Counted from the first letter of the stretch, positions 18,227-27,757 are shown. The stretch is DNA of 64,000 nucleotides from Streptomyces sp. BK208 (GCF_004364245.1 NZ_SOAV01000009.1:306706-370705); one strand, 5' to 3'. The notes: a model not told the origin generated them from the sequence alone. Made by a program: numbers and translations.

Positions 18227-18901
18227 GTGTGTGACACTGACCGCGTGCGCGAAGACGGAAAAATCCGGGTATTCCTCCTCGACGATCACGAGGTGGTCCG
18301 CCGCGGGGTGCACGATCTGCTCTCCGGCGAGGCCGACATCGAGGTGGTGGGCGAGGCCGGTACGGCCGCCGAGGCGCAGGCCCGGGTCGCGGCCACCCGC
18401 CCGGACGTCGCGGTGCTGGACGTGCGGCTTCCCGACGGCAGCGGTGTGGAGGTCTGCCGCGACATCCGCTCCCGGGACGACTCCGTCCGCTGCCTGATGC
18501 TGACCTCGTTCGCCGACGACGAGGCACTCTTCGACGCGATCATGGCGGGCGCCTCCGGCTACGTCCTGAAGGACATCCGCGGCGCCGAGCTGCTCGGTGC
18601 CGTACGGGAGGTGGCGGCCGGGAAGTCGCTGCTCGACCCGGCGGCCACCGCGCGCGTGCTGGAGCGGCTGCGCGACGGCGGGGCGAAGCCCGACGACCGG
18701 CTGGCCCGGCTCACCGAGCAGGAGCGGCGCATCCTGGAGCTGGTCGGCGAGGGCCTGACCAACCGGGCGATCGGCGAACGCCTGCACCTGGCGGAGAAGA
18801 CGATCAAGAACTACGTGTCGAGCCTGCTGGGCAAGCTCGGCATGCAGCGGCGCTCCCAGGCGGCCGCCTTCGTGGCCCGCCTGGAGTCCGAGAACCGCTG
18901 A
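18227..18901 (+). CDS. NarL/LuxR-type response regulator (DosR/DevR-like, orphan)
   Basis: A 224-residue response regulator. The receiver domain has the acidic pair in VFLLDDHEVV, the phospho-acceptor Asp in VAVLDVRLPDGSG, the conserved Thr/Ser in CLMLTSFADD and Lys in GYVLKDIRG. The C-terminal LuxR helix-turn-helix is RLTEQERRILELVGEGLTNR then IGERLHLAEKTIKNYVSSLL. The pattern (GASGYVLKDIRG, EKTIKNYVS) resembles DosR/DevR, which control oxygen- and NO-responsive dormancy genes. No sensor kinase is adjacent, so the partner must lie elsewhere. Start at GTG 18227, with GGAAGAG just upstream. Confidence 0.88.
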   Translation: MCDTDRVREDGKIRVFLLDDHEVVRRGVHDLLSGEADIEVVGEAGTAAEAQARVAATRPDVAVLDVRLPDGSGVEVCRDIRSRDDSVRCLMLTSFADDEALFDAIMAGASGYVLKDIRGAELLGAVREVAAGKSLLDPAATARVLERLRDGGAKPDDRLARLTEQERRILELVGEGLTNRAIGERLHLAEKTIKNYVSSLLGKLGMQRRSQAAAFVARLESENR

Positions 18902-19003
18902 CGGACCCGCTCCCGGCCCCCGGCCTTACTCGGGACTTACGGCCCTGCGGGTCGGGGCGGGCGACTCTGGTCCGGCGCCCCGCCGCCGGCGCACGGTGAG
19001 GCC

Positions 19004-19411
19004 ATGCCCTCCGACGAACAGCTCGCCGTCGGCCTGCTCGGCCGTACCGCCTACGGCCGGGCGGCCACCACCCTGCGCGCCCTGCCCGTCCTGGCCCTCG
19101 CGCGCCACATCGTGACCGACGGCCGGGTCCTGCTGCGCATGCCCCGGAGCTGGGGGTACCACCGGGTGTGCGCCGGGAGCGTCGTCGCCTACGGGACGGA
19201 CAACCTGACCTCCGCGCGGCCCGGCGAGAGCCTGTGGACCGTGCAGGTGGTGGGCCGGTGCGAGGCCCACGAGCCGAGCGCCGCCGAGCTGGAGCGGTTC
19301 GGTCCCGCACCGAGCCGGGTGGACGGCGAGCCGTTCGAGCCCGCCTATCTTCGCGTCGATCCGCAGTTCGGCACCGTGCACTTCACGGACGGGGAGGCGG
19401 GACCCGCGTAG
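19004..19411 (+). CDS. Pyridoxamine-5'-phosphate-oxidase-like protein
   Basis: A 135-residue protein of the FMN-binding split-barrel type: ALARHIVTDGRVLLRMPRSWGYHRVCAGSVVAYGTDNL followed by ESLWTVQVVGRCEAHEPSAAEL and EPAYLRVDPQFGTVHF. In Streptomyces such proteins are often encoded next to DosR-like regulators, as here (100 bp downstream of one). They may bind FMN or F420 and respond to redox, but no activity is known for this one. The family signature is weak at the N-terminus. Confidence 0.65.
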   Translation: MPSDEQLAVGLLGRTAYGRAATTLRALPVLALARHIVTDGRVLLRMPRSWGYHRVCAGSVVAYGTDNLTSARPGESLWTVQVVGRCEAHEPSAAELERFGPAPSRVDGEPFEPAYLRVDPQFGTVHFTDGEAGPA

Positions 19412-19482
19412 GCGAACGCAACGCGCGCGTGGAGCCCGTGTCCGGGCCGCACGCGCGCGTCAGGCGAAGGGTGTGGGTGGGG

Positions 19483-21117
19483 TCACTCGCCCGCGGGGTC
19501 GCTGGCTCCTCCCGAGCCTCCGGCACCGCCCTCGGTGTCACCGCCGGCCGGCGGGGTCTCACCACCGCCGGTCGGCTCACCACCGCCCGTGGGGTCGCCG
19601 CCGCCCGTCGGCTCACCGCCACCGGTCGGCTCACCGCCGCCGGTCGGCTCACCGCCGCCGGTCGGGTCGCCGGACGGGTTGCCCGAGGCGGTCTCCGACG
19701 GCGTGTACGACGGGGTGTACGGATCGTTCCAGCCCCCGCTGCCGTTGCCGTCCCCGCCGGAGCCCTGCTCGGTGCCCGGGTCGGTGCTCTCCCGCGTCTC
19801 CTTGTCGCTGGGCGAGGAGCTGGGCGTCTTCTCGTCGGTGCTCTTGGACGTGGTCGCCGACGGGCTCTTGTCCGTCTCGGTGCCGCCCTTGCCGCCACCG
19901 CCGTTGTTCAGGGCCAGCGCGACGCCGGCCGCGATGGCGATCACCGCGAGGACGGCCAGTATCCACAGCTTGCCGCGGCCGCTGCCCTTGTTGCCGCTGC
20001 CCTCGAAGCCGCCGTCGTCGCCCCCGCCGTAGCCGTTCGGCAGGATCGGCTGGGGGATCTGCTGGGTGCCGGACGCACCGTGGTCGGAATGCGGCAGCAC
20101 CGTCGTGCCCGCGAGACCGGCCGAGGGGGTGTGCCGGCCGTCGTGCGCGGCGACCGGACCGGTGTTCCAGGTGCCGGTGTGACCGCCCTGCTCGTACAGC
20201 ATCTGCAGCCCGTACTGGACCAGGCCGCGCATCTCCTCGGCGGTCTGGAAGCGGTCGTCGGGCTCCTTGGCCAGCGAGCGCATCACCAGGCCGTCCAGCT
20301 CCGGCGGGGTCGCGTCGGAGACCTCGGAGGGGGGCGTGGGGATGTCCTGCACGTGCTGGTAGACCACCGACAGCGGGGTCTCGCCGGTGAACGGCGGGCG
20401 CAGCGCGAGGAGTTCGTACAGCAGGCAGCCGGTCGCGTACAGGTCGGAGCGGTGGTCGACGGCCTTGCCGAGCGCCTGCTCGGGGGAGAGGTACTGCGGG
20501 GTGCCCATGACCATGCCGGTCTGGGTCATCGTCGACTGGGCGCCGTGCAGGGCGCGCGCGATGCCGAAGTCCATCACCTTCACCGCGCCGGCGTTGGTGA
20601 TGATGACGTTCGCGGGCTTGATGTCGCGGTGCACGATGCCGTGCTGGTGGGAGTAGGCGAGCGCCTCCAGGACACCGGAGACGATGATCAGCGCCTGCTC
20701 GGGCCCGGGCGCCTCCGCGTTGAGCAGGAGGTCGCGGATGGTGCGGCCCTCGACGATCTCCATCACGATGTACGGCACGGACTGGCCGCCGACGACGTCC
20801 TCGCCCGAGTCGTACACGGCGACGATGGCGTGGTGGTTGAGACCCGCCACCGACTGCGCCTCGCGCGTGAATCGCGCCTTGGAGACCGGGTCCTCGGCGA
20901 GGTCCGCGCGCAGCAGCTTGACGGCCACGGTGCGCCCCAGGCGGACGTCCTCCGCGGCGAACACCTCGGCCATGCCGCCTCGCCCGAGCCTGCGGGTCAG
21001 CCGGTACCGGCCGTCGCCGACCAGGCCGCCGTTGCCCCAGTTCTCCGGCGCGTCAGACATACCGCCGCCAGATGCCTCGGGTTCGGACGGGCCCTGGGCG
21101 CGCTGCTGCTGTGCCAT
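19483..21117 (-). CDS. Membrane Ser/Thr protein kinase with Gly/Pro/Thr repeat tail
   Basis: A 544-residue Hanks-type kinase. The kinase domain spans about residues 37-300, with ATP-loop LGRGGMAEVF, Lys in TVAVKLL, catalytic HRDIKPANV, DFGIARA and the activation loop TMTQTGMVMGTPQYLSPEQ. One transmembrane helix follows (LWILAVLAVIAIAAGVALAL, about residue 385). The extracellular part is low complexity, ending in six copies of (E/D)PTGGG; there are no PASTA domains, so the sensed signal is unclear. ATG 21117 has GAGGA 4-5 nt upstream. Divergent from a second kinase, 346 bp away. Confidence 0.92.
   Translation of the reverse strand: MAQQQRAQGPSEPEASGGGMSDAPENWGNGGLVGDGRYRLTRRLGRGGMAEVFAAEDVRLGRTVAVKLLRADLAEDPVSKARFTREAQSVAGLNHHAIVAVYDSGEDVVGGQSVPYIVMEIVEGRTIRDLLLNAEAPGPEQALIIVSGVLEALAYSHQHGIVHRDIKPANVIITNAGAVKVMDFGIARALHGAQSTMTQTGMVMGTPQYLSPEQALGKAVDHRSDLYATGCLLYELLALRPPFTGETPLSVVYQHVQDIPTPPSEVSDATPPELDGLVMRSLAKEPDDRFQTAEEMRGLVQYGLQMLYEQGGHTGTWNTGPVAAHDGRHTPSAGLAGTTVLPHSDHGASGTQQIPQPILPNGYGGGDDGGFEGSGNKGSGRGKLWILAVLAVIAIAAGVALALNNGGGGKGGTETDKSPSATTSKSTDEKTPSSSPSDKETRESTDPGTEQGSGGDGNGSGGWNDPYTPSYTPSETASGNPSGDPTGGGEPTGGGEPTGGGEPTGGGDPTGGGEPTGGGETPPAGGDTEGGAGGSGGASDPAGE
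19558..19665. repeat. Six 18-bp repeats encoding PTGGG(E/D)
   Basis: The extracellular tail of the kinase contains six consecutive PTGGGE/PTGGGD hexapeptides, each coded by an 18-bp near-identical unit. In-frame length variation between strains is likely. Confidence 0.85.
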
Positions 21118-21463
21118 CAGTCCTCGCCGTCGTTTCTGCCCGCGGTACGCGCGGTGTTGTTACGGTCTCCGTCGGCCACGCTACAGCCTTCGCGGGGGCC
21201 TGCGGTCCGGGATGGACGCCGGGACCGGACCTGAGCCGGACCGGTCATGAAACCCTGGCTCCGTACTCTCGTGCAAATTCCGTGTACCGGCAGTACGCCC
21301 GCTGTAACGCTTCCGCGACGCTTCTTTCGCGTACGGTCACGGAACGGGCACCGCGCTTGACGTGTCAGTGCCCTGGGGCAGACTTGGCCGGGAATAGCAC
21401 TTTCGATCACGAGCGCGCGTGCCGCTGCCACCGGCGCCCGCCGTCTATGGGGGACGCAGAGAC
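21118..21463. promoter_or_regulatory. Promoter region between divergent kinases
   Basis: 346 bp without genes. On the plus strand a possible promoter is TTGACG (21357-21362), 16 bp, then CAGACT (21379-21384), 80 bp before the kinase ATG. The -10 is a weak match. Nothing else convincing was seen. Confidence 0.35.
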
Positions 21464-23119
21464 ATGAGCCAGGACGCCGGACAGGGACGGTACGCGGGGC
21501 GGGCACTCGCCGGCGGCCGTTACCAGCTGCGCGACTTGCTCGGCGAGGGCGGCATGGCCTCCGTGCACCTGGCGTACGACTCGGTCCTCGACCGTCAGGT
21601 CGCGATCAAGACGCTGCACACCGAGCTGGGCCGCGAGCAGGCCTTCCGCGAGCGCTTCCGCCGTGAGGCACAGGCCGTGGCGAAGCTCACGCACACCAAC
21701 ATCGTCTCGGTCTTCGACACCGGCGAGGACGAGCTGGGCGGCCTGACCACTCCGTACATCGTCATGGAGTACGTCGAGGGCCGGCCGCTGGGCTCGGTGC
21801 TCGACGAGGACGTGCGGCAGCAGGGCGCGATGCCCGCCGACAAGGCGCTGAAGATCACCGCGGACGTGCTGGCCGCCCTGGAGATCAGCCACGAGATGGG
21901 CCTGGTCCACCGGGACATCAAGCCGGGCAACGTGATGATGACCAAGCGCGGCGTGGTCAAGGTCATGGACTTCGGCATCGCCCGCGCCATGCAGTCCGGC
22001 GTGACCTCGATGACGCAGACCGGCATGGTCGTCGGCACCCCGCAGTACCTCTCGCCCGAGCAGGCCCTCGGCCGCGGCGTCGACGCCCGCTCCGACCTGT
22101 ACTCGGTCGGCATCATGCTGTTCCAACTGGTCACCGGGCGCCTGCCGTTCGACGCCGACTCGCCGCTGGCGATCGCGTACGCGCACGTGCAGGAGGAGCC
22201 GGTGGCCCCCTCCGCCGTCAACCGCGCCCTGCCGCCGGCGGTGGACGCGCTGGTGGCCCGCGCGCTGAAGAAGAACCCCAACGAACGCTTCCCCAGCGCC
22301 GAGGCCATGCGCGACGAGTGCCTGCGGGTGGCGGCGTCCTTCCAGCCGGCCCCGCCCAGCATCGTGCCCGGCGCCCAGACGTCGAGCGGCGCGGGCGTCG
22401 GCTCCGCGGTCTTCCCGCCGGTCGACCAGAACACCCCGGCGCCCACCGGCCCCGTGCAGACGCCGTACCAGCCGACGCCGGCCCACGGCCCGAACCCGTA
22501 CGGCGGCCCGGCCCCGGCGGCGCACTCGCCCGCCTACGGCTATCCGCAGCAGCCCGGCTACCCGACGCCGGGCCCTTCGCCGTACGCCCAGCAGCAGACC
22601 TCCACGCCGCCGCCGTACAACCTGACGCCGTCGGCCCAGGGCTCCGGGGCCTCCGGCGGCGGCAAGAACAACAAGCCGGTGATCATCGGCTCGATCGTGG
22701 TCGCCGTCGTGGCCGTCGGCGGACTGGTCGCCGCGCTGCTGATGAACGGCGGCGGGGGCGAGGACCCGGAGGCCGGCGGCGGTTCCGCGAGCGTGTCCGC
22801 GTCGCCGTCGAAGGCGGCGGGGTACCGCGGGCCGGACACGACGCGGACGATCGAGAAGGACAAGTGCACCGAGCCCGAGGAGTCGTACAACGACCCCGAC
22901 AAGATCAAGGTGCCGGACTTCACCTTCAAGTACATCGGCTCGGTCAAGGAGTGCTTCAACGCCGCCGGCTGGCAGATGAAGGTCGTCGACGTCGACGAGA
23001 ACACCTACGGCCAGGGATCGGTCCGCGACCAGTTCCCCGTCGCGGGCACGGACGTCGACCCGGAGAACATGCCGACGATCCAGCTCAAGGTCTCGACGGG
23101 CAACCCGGCCTCCGAGTGA
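21464..23119 (+). CDS. Membrane Ser/Thr protein kinase with one PASTA-like domain
   Basis: A 551-residue PknB-related kinase. The kinase domain covers about residues 20-280 (LGEGGMASVHLA, Lys in VAIKTLH, HRDIKPGNV, DFGIARA, GTPQYLSPEQ). A Pro/Tyr/Gln-rich linker of about 110 residues follows, then a transmembrane helix (VIIGSIVVAVVAVGGLVAALL, near 407-428) and an extracellular domain (IKVPDFTFKYIGSVKECFNAAGWQMKVVDV, ending QFPVAGTDVDPENMPTIQLKVS) with the PASTA pattern. PASTA domains bind muropeptides or beta-lactams, which links the kinase to cell-wall state. It is monocistronic and closed by a hairpin. Confidence 0.92.
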   Translation: MSQDAGQGRYAGRALAGGRYQLRDLLGEGGMASVHLAYDSVLDRQVAIKTLHTELGREQAFRERFRREAQAVAKLTHTNIVSVFDTGEDELGGLTTPYIVMEYVEGRPLGSVLDEDVRQQGAMPADKALKITADVLAALEISHEMGLVHRDIKPGNVMMTKRGVVKVMDFGIARAMQSGVTSMTQTGMVVGTPQYLSPEQALGRGVDARSDLYSVGIMLFQLVTGRLPFDADSPLAIAYAHVQEEPVAPSAVNRALPPAVDALVARALKKNPNERFPSAEAMRDECLRVAASFQPAPPSIVPGAQTSSGAGVGSAVFPPVDQNTPAPTGPVQTPYQPTPAHGPNPYGGPAPAAHSPAYGYPQQPGYPTPGPSPYAQQQTSTPPPYNLTPSAQGSGASGGGKNNKPVIIGSIVVAVVAVGGLVAALLMNGGGGEDPEAGGGSASVSASPSKAAGYRGPDTTRTIEKDKCTEPEESYNDPDKIKVPDFTFKYIGSVKECFNAAGWQMKVVDVDENTYGQGSVRDQFPVAGTDVDPENMPTIQLKVSTGNPASE

Positions 23120-23157
23120 CCCCGTGACGCCGCCCCCGTGACGGGCGGCCGACGACG

Positions 23158-23189
23158 GAGGGCCCGGCAGCATCCGCTGCCGGGCCCTC
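23158..23189. terminator. Hairpin between convergent kinase and Bpa genes
   Basis: A perfect 13-bp stem (23158-23170 with 23177-23189) with a 6-nt loop lies 38 bp after the kinase stop and before the stop of the convergent gene. Confidence 0.8.
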
Positions 23190-23254
23190 GGCGGTGTCGG
23201 CACGAGCCGTGCGTACGGGTGGTGGACGCCGTACCCGCCCGTGGGGGGGCGCCC

Positions 23255-23794
23255 CTACAGGTAGGGGCCGCCGGACCGGCCGCCCGGGTGCGGGGGCTCC
23301 TCGCCCTCCGGGGCGACACCGGGCGGCAGTGCGCGCCGCATCTGCTCCAGCTGGGCCCGCGCGGCCATCTGCTGGGCGAACAGCGTGGTCTGGATCCCGT
23401 GGAAGAGACCCTCCAGCCAGCCGACCAGCTGTGCCTGGGCGATCCGCAGCTCGGCGTCGGTCGGGGTGCCGTCATCGGTGAACGGCAGGGAGAGCCGCTC
23501 CAGCTCCTCCACCAGCTCCGGCGCCAGGCCGTCCTCCAGCTCCTTCACCGAACTGGCGTGGATCTCCTTGAGCCGCACCCGGCTCGCCTCGTCCAGGGGC
23601 GCGACCCGCACCTCCTCGAGCAGCTGCTTGATCATGCTGCCGATCCGCATGACCTTGGCGGGCTGCTCCACCTGCTCGGTCACCGGAATCTCCCGGGAGT
23701 CGTCGTCCCCGCCGCCGCTGAGCGCCATTCCGTCCTGGCCGACGACCAGGATCTGGGGGTTCTCCGGCGACCTGTCGTTCCTCGGCATCTCCAT
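23255..23794 (-). CDS. bpa: Bacterial proteasome activator (Bpa/PafE)
   Basis: A 179-residue protein. The central helical core (SMIKQLLEEVRVAPLDEASRVRLKEIH and LVEELERLSLPFTDDGTPTDAELRIAQAQLVGWLEGLFHGIQTTLFAQQ) matches Bpa (Mycobacterium Rv3780), which forms a dodecameric ring that opens the 20S proteasome gate without ATP to degrade damaged proteins. The C-terminus is GGPYL, with the penultimate Tyr of the gate-opening HbYX-type motif (GQYL in Mycobacterium). The start at 23794 is the most likely of several close ATGs. It is not in the proteasome operon itself. Confidence 0.88.
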   Translation of the reverse strand: MEMPRNDRSPENPQILVVGQDGMALSGGGDDDSREIPVTEQVEQPAKVMRIGSMIKQLLEEVRVAPLDEASRVRLKEIHASSVKELEDGLAPELVEELERLSLPFTDDGTPTDAELRIAQAQLVGWLEGLFHGIQTTLFAQQMAARAQLEQMRRALPPGVAPEGEEPPHPGGRSGGPYL

Positions 23795-23963
23795 GCCGCC
23801 ATTGTCTCCCACCCGGGTGCCGCGCACGGGTGCTGCCCCCGGGCAAAACGGCCCCCACGCGTTCGGCGGCGTCCGGAATGCCGGGATCGGCGGCCGGTGT
23901 GAGGCTTGTTCCGTCGTTCCACGACGCTTCCACGACGGGCTACACCGGGAGGGGGTCACGGAC

Positions 23964-24722
23964 GTGACTCCATGGCTGCGCACACTGCGGGCGACGGGGC
24001 TGGCCGGGGCCCTGGGGGTCGGCGCGGTGGTGGCGCCGTACGGGGCGGGAGCGGCCCACGGTGCCGCGTACCCGGCGGTGGCCGCGACGAGGCCGGTCAC
24101 GGTGGCGGCGCCGTCCCCCGAGGACTCCGCCCCGGGGCACGCCTCGGCCCCCGGGGCGCCGACCGGCCCGGGCGGATCCGCCACCCATGACGGACGGGGC
24201 GGCCACGACCGCCCCCGGCACCCCGACGGTCCCGACCGCCCGGAGCACCCGGAGCATCCCGACGCGGGGCCCGCATCCCGGCCCGCCGCGGATTCTGGCC
24301 CCGCGGACAGTGCGGGGCACGCGTCCGCCACGTCCTCCCCCTCGTCCCCCGCGCCCTCGGCGACCCGCGGCACCGCCGACCCCGAGCACTCCCGGCCCGA
24401 CAGCCTGCCGGGCGAGGGGCGCGGACGGCCCGGCCACGCCGGGGAGCGGGAGCGGGACGGCGGGGACGAGCACGCCGGCCGGCACCGCGACGACGGCGAC
24501 GACGCCCCGGAGGAAGAGGCCGCCGCCGTCCCGCCCGCGGAGAGCGAGACCGCGGTGGCGCCCTCGGCCGCCCCGTCCCCGGCCCGGTCGGCGACCGGCA
24601 CGCGGCCCCGGCAGGCGGCCGCCGAGCCGATGCTGCGGGTCCTCCCGCTGGGCAGCGGACTGGTCCTCGTCGGCCTCGGTCTGGCCCTGGGCCTCGTCGG
24701 ACTGCGCCTGCGCCGCGGGTAG
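23964..24722 (+). CDS. Secreted low-complexity, membrane-anchored protein
   Basis: A 252-residue protein starting at GTG 23964 (GGGAGGGGG 8 nt upstream). It has an N-terminal signal segment (TLRATGLAGALGVGAVVAPYGAGAAHG), about 170 residues rich in Pro, Asp, Glu, Arg, His and Ser with no recognisable fold, and a C-terminal helix LPLGSGLVLVGLGLALGLVGLRL followed by RRG. This layout is that of a cell-wall-spanning surface protein held in the membrane; it lacks a clear LPXTG sortase signal. Function unknown. It stands alone, divergent from Bpa. Confidence 0.65.
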   Translation: MTPWLRTLRATGLAGALGVGAVVAPYGAGAAHGAAYPAVAATRPVTVAAPSPEDSAPGHASAPGAPTGPGGSATHDGRGGHDRPRHPDGPDRPEHPEHPDAGPASRPAADSGPADSAGHASATSSPSSPAPSATRGTADPEHSRPDSLPGEGRGRPGHAGERERDGGDEHAGRHRDDGDDAPEEEAAAVPPAESETAVAPSAAPSPARSATGTRPRQAAAEPMLRVLPLGSGLVLVGLGLALGLVGLRLRRG

Positions 24723-24768
24723 GGCGGCCGCCGCGCGGGGCCGCCCGCGCGGCACCGAAGGGCCGTCC

Positions 24769-25749
24769 CTACGGGGTGACCAGCAGCACCTTGCCGATGT
24801 GCCCGCTCTCCTCCACCACCCGATGGCCCTCCGCGGCCTCGCTCATCGGCATCTCGCGGTCGACGACCGGGCGGATGTGCCCCCCGTCGAACAGCGGCCA
24901 GACGTGCTCCCGTACGGCCGCCACGATGGCCGCCTTCTCCTCCAGGGGCCGGGCCCGCAGCGAGGTCGCGCTGACGGCGGCGCGCTTGGCGAGGAGCGTG
25001 CCGATGTTCAGCTCGCCCTTGCGGCCGCCCTGCATACCGATGATCGCGAGCCGGCCGTTCACGGCGAGGGCCTCGACGTTGCGGTCGAGGTACTTCGCGC
25101 CCATGTTGTCCAGGATGACGTCGGCGCCCGCGCCGCCCGTCGCCTCCTTCACCTCGGCGACGAAGTCCTGCTCCCGGTAGTTGATCAGGATGTCCGCGCC
25201 CAGTTCGGCGCAGCGCTCCAGCTTCTCCTTGGTCCCCGCCGTCACCGCGACCTTGGCACCGACGGCCTTGGCGAGCTGGATCGCCATGGTGCCGATGCCG
25301 CTGGAGCCGCCGTGCACGAGCAGCGTCTCGCCGGGACGCAGGTGGGCAACCATGAAGACGTTCGACCAGACGGTGCACACCACCTCGGGCAGCGCCGCCG
25401 CCCGCTTCAGGTCCACGCCCTGCGGCAGCGGCAGCAGCTGCCCCGCCGGGACGACGACCTTCTCGGCGTAACCGCCGCCCGCGAGCAGCGCGCACACCTC
25501 GTCGCCGACGGACCAGCCGGACACCCCGGGGCCGATCTCGGCGACCCGCCCGGAGCACTCCAGGCCGGGGTGGGCGGAAGCGCCGGGCGGGGGATCGTAG
25601 AAGCCCTGGCGCTGCATGATGTCGGCGCGGTTGACGGCGCTGGCCGTCACCTCCACCAGGACCTCGCCCTCGCCGGGCCGCGGGTCGGGCACCTCGGCCC
25701 ACACCAGCGCCTCGGGGCCTCCGGGTTCGGAAATCGTGATCGCATGCAT
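24769..25749 (-). CDS. NAD(P)H-quinone oxidoreductase (MDR superfamily)
   Basis: A 326-residue zinc-independent medium-chain reductase. Conserved pieces are AVNRADIMQRQGFYDPPPGAS, PGLECSGRVAEIGPGVSGW, the nucleotide-binding loop LVHGGSSGIGTMAIQLAKAVGAKV and NVEALAVNGRLAIIGMQGG. Members reduce quinones or enones with NADPH. The length is normal and all motifs are intact. The gene is monocistronic and divergent from the ABC exporter. Confidence 0.9.
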   Translation of the reverse strand: MHAITISEPGGPEALVWAEVPDPRPGEGEVLVEVTASAVNRADIMQRQGFYDPPPGASAHPGLECSGRVAEIGPGVSGWSVGDEVCALLAGGGYAEKVVVPAGQLLPLPQGVDLKRAAALPEVVCTVWSNVFMVAHLRPGETLLVHGGSSGIGTMAIQLAKAVGAKVAVTAGTKEKLERCAELGADILINYREQDFVAEVKEATGGAGADVILDNMGAKYLDRNVEALAVNGRLAIIGMQGGRKGELNIGTLLAKRAAVSATSLRARPLEEKAAIVAAVREHVWPLFDGGHIRPVVDREMPMSEAAEGHRVVEESGHIGKVLLVTP

Positions 25750-25889
25750 GAGGCCGACGCTACTCCTGTGCCCCCTCGTGGCCCGCCGCCGGAAAAAACC
25801 GGTGCGCCGCCGATGAGTTTGCGCGACGGTAAAGGTCTCCCCATGCGTAGCCCAAGAACGCGTACTCCGGCCCCGGAAGGACCCACAGC

Positions 25890-26912
25890 ATGAGCACGCA
25901 CACGTCCGGCCTCGCCATCGAGACCTCGGGACTGGTGAAGACGTTCGGTGAGACCCGGGCCGTGGACGCGGTGGACCTCGCGGTGCCGGCCGGCACGGTC
26001 TACGGCGTCCTCGGGCCGAACGGCGCCGGCAAGACCACCACGGTGAAGATGCTCGCCACCCTGCTGCGCCCGGACGACGGCCGGGCCCGCGTCTTCGGCC
26101 ACGACGTCGTGCGCGAGGCCGACGAGGTCCGCGGCCGGGTGAGCCTCACCGGGCAGTACGCGTCCGTGGACGAGGACCTCACCGGCACCGAGAACCTGGT
26201 CCTGCTGGGCCGCCTCCTCGGGCACGGCAAGGCCGCGGCCCGCGAGCGGGGCGAGCAGCTGCTGGCCGCCTTCGGGCTGACGGACGCCGCGGCGAAGCAG
26301 GTCAAGCACTACTCCGGCGGCATGCGGCGGCGCATCGACATCGCCGCCTCCATCCTCAACACCCCGGACCTGCTCTTCCTCGACGAACCGACCACCGGCC
26401 TCGACCCGCGCAGCCGCAACCAGGTGTGGGACATCGTGCGCGCGGTCGTCGCCCAGGGCACGACCGTGCTGCTGACCACCCAGTACCTGGACGAGGCCGA
26501 CCAGCTGGCATCCCGGATCGCCGTCATCGACAAGGGCCGGGTGATCGCCGAGGGCACCAAGGGCGAGCTGAAGGCCTCCGTCGGCGCCGGCTCCGTCCAT
26601 CTGCGGCTGCGGGACGCGGAGGAGCGGCCCGAGGCCGAGCGGGTGCTGCGGAACCTGCTGGTCGCCGAGGTGCAGCTGGAGCCCGACCCGGTGGCGGTGA
26701 CCGCGCGCCTCGCGGCGGCGGCCGGCGACACCGCAGCCGACCAGGCCGCCAAGGCACTCGGTGAGCTGGCCCGGGCCGGCATCACCGTCGACAGCTTCTC
26801 CCTGGGGCAGCCGAGCCTCGACGAGGTCTTCCTGGCGCTGACCGGGCACGACACCGGCCGGCACACCGACGCCGGCACCGGCACCGACACGAAGGGCGAG
26901 GTGGCGGCATGA
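25890..26912 (+). CDS. ABC exporter ATP-binding protein (DrrA type)
   Basis: A 340-residue ATPase with Walker A GPNGAGKTTT, signature YSGGMRRRIDIAAS, Walker B LLFLDEPTTGLDPR and the switch His-like position in TTQYLDEADQLA. The C-terminal extension with FSLGQPSLDEVFLALTGH is the DrrA-type domain. With the next gene it forms a daunorubicin-resistance-type two-gene exporter; the substrate is unknown. ATG 25890 and GAAGGACC upstream. Its stop overlaps the permease start by ATGA. Confidence 0.92.
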   Translation: MSTHTSGLAIETSGLVKTFGETRAVDAVDLAVPAGTVYGVLGPNGAGKTTTVKMLATLLRPDDGRARVFGHDVVREADEVRGRVSLTGQYASVDEDLTGTENLVLLGRLLGHGKAAARERGEQLLAAFGLTDAAAKQVKHYSGGMRRRIDIAASILNTPDLLFLDEPTTGLDPRSRNQVWDIVRAVVAQGTTVLLTTQYLDEADQLASRIAVIDKGRVIAEGTKGELKASVGAGSVHLRLRDAEERPEAERVLRNLLVAEVQLEPDPVAVTARLAAAAGDTAADQAAKALGELARAGITVDSFSLGQPSLDEVFLALTGHDTGRHTDAGTGTDTKGEVAA

Positions 26913-27757
26913 GCACGGCCACGAGCACCGAGAACAAGGAACTCACCCCGGTCAGCACCGAGTCCCTGGCGGCCCTGCTGGTCACCAGGGAGCGGCCGCC
27001 GCGGCCCAGCGCCCTGTCCACGTCGCTGACGTTCGGCTGGCGCGCGATCCTCAAGATCAAGCACGTGCCCGAGCAGCTCTTCGACGTCACCGCCTTCCCG
27101 ATCATGAACCTGCTGATGTTCACGTACCTCTTCGGCGGTGCGCTGGCCGGTTCGCCCGGTGACTACATCCAGTTCGTGCTGCCGGGCATCCTCGTGATGT
27201 CGGTCGTGATGATCACGATGTACACCGGGGTCTCGGTGAACATCGACATCGAGAAGGGCGTCTTCGACCGCATCCGCTCGCTGCCCATCTGGCGGCCCTC
27301 GGCGATGATCGGCTATCTGCTCGGCGACGCGCTGCGCTACACCATCGCGTCCGTCGTCATGCTCTCCGTCGGGCTGCTGCTCGGCTACCGGCCCGACGGC
27401 GGGTTCGTCGGCGTGGTCGCCGGGATCGCGCTCCTGCTGCTCTTCTCGTTCGCCTTCTCGTGGATCTGGACGATGTTCGGACTGATGCTGCGCACCGAGA
27501 AGTCGGTGATGAGCGTCAGCATGATGGTGATCTTCCCGCTCACCTTCCTGTCCAACGTCTTCGTCGACCCGAAGACCATGCCGGGCTGGCTGCAGGCCTT
27601 CGTGAACAACAGCCCCATCACCCACCTGGCGTCCGCGGTGCGCGGTCTGATGGCGGGCGACTGGCCCGGCGCCGAGATCGCCTGGACGCTGGGCTGGGCG
27701 GGCCTGTTCGTGCTGGTCTTCGGCCCGGTCACGATGCGGCTCTACAACCGCAAGTAG
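26909..27757 (+). CDS. ABC exporter permease (DrrB type)
   Basis: A 282-residue ABC-2 type permease with six membrane segments, for example FPIMNLLMFTYLFGGALAG, FVLPGILVMSVVMITMYTGV and LFSFAFSWIWTMFGLML. The DrrB-type motif DRIRSLPIWRPSAMIGYLLGDALR is present. Translationally coupled to the ATPase gene. A 16-bp hairpin closes the operon 18 bp after the stop. Confidence 0.92.
   Translation: MSTATSTENKELTPVSTESLAALLVTRERPPRPSALSTSLTFGWRAILKIKHVPEQLFDVTAFPIMNLLMFTYLFGGALAGSPGDYIQFVLPGILVMSVVMITMYTGVSVNIDIEKGVFDRIRSLPIWRPSAMIGYLLGDALRYTIASVVMLSVGLLLGYRPDGGFVGVVAGIALLLLFSFAFSWIWTMFGLMLRTEKSVMSVSMMVIFPLTFLSNVFVDPKTMPGWLQAFVNNSPITHLASAVRGLMAGDWPGAEIAWTLGWAGLFVLVFGPVTMRLYNRK

Noticed and set aside
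23964..24722. LPXTG sortase substrate
   Set aside because: The C-terminal helix is preceded by LPLGSG, not LPXTG; only a membrane anchor can be supported.
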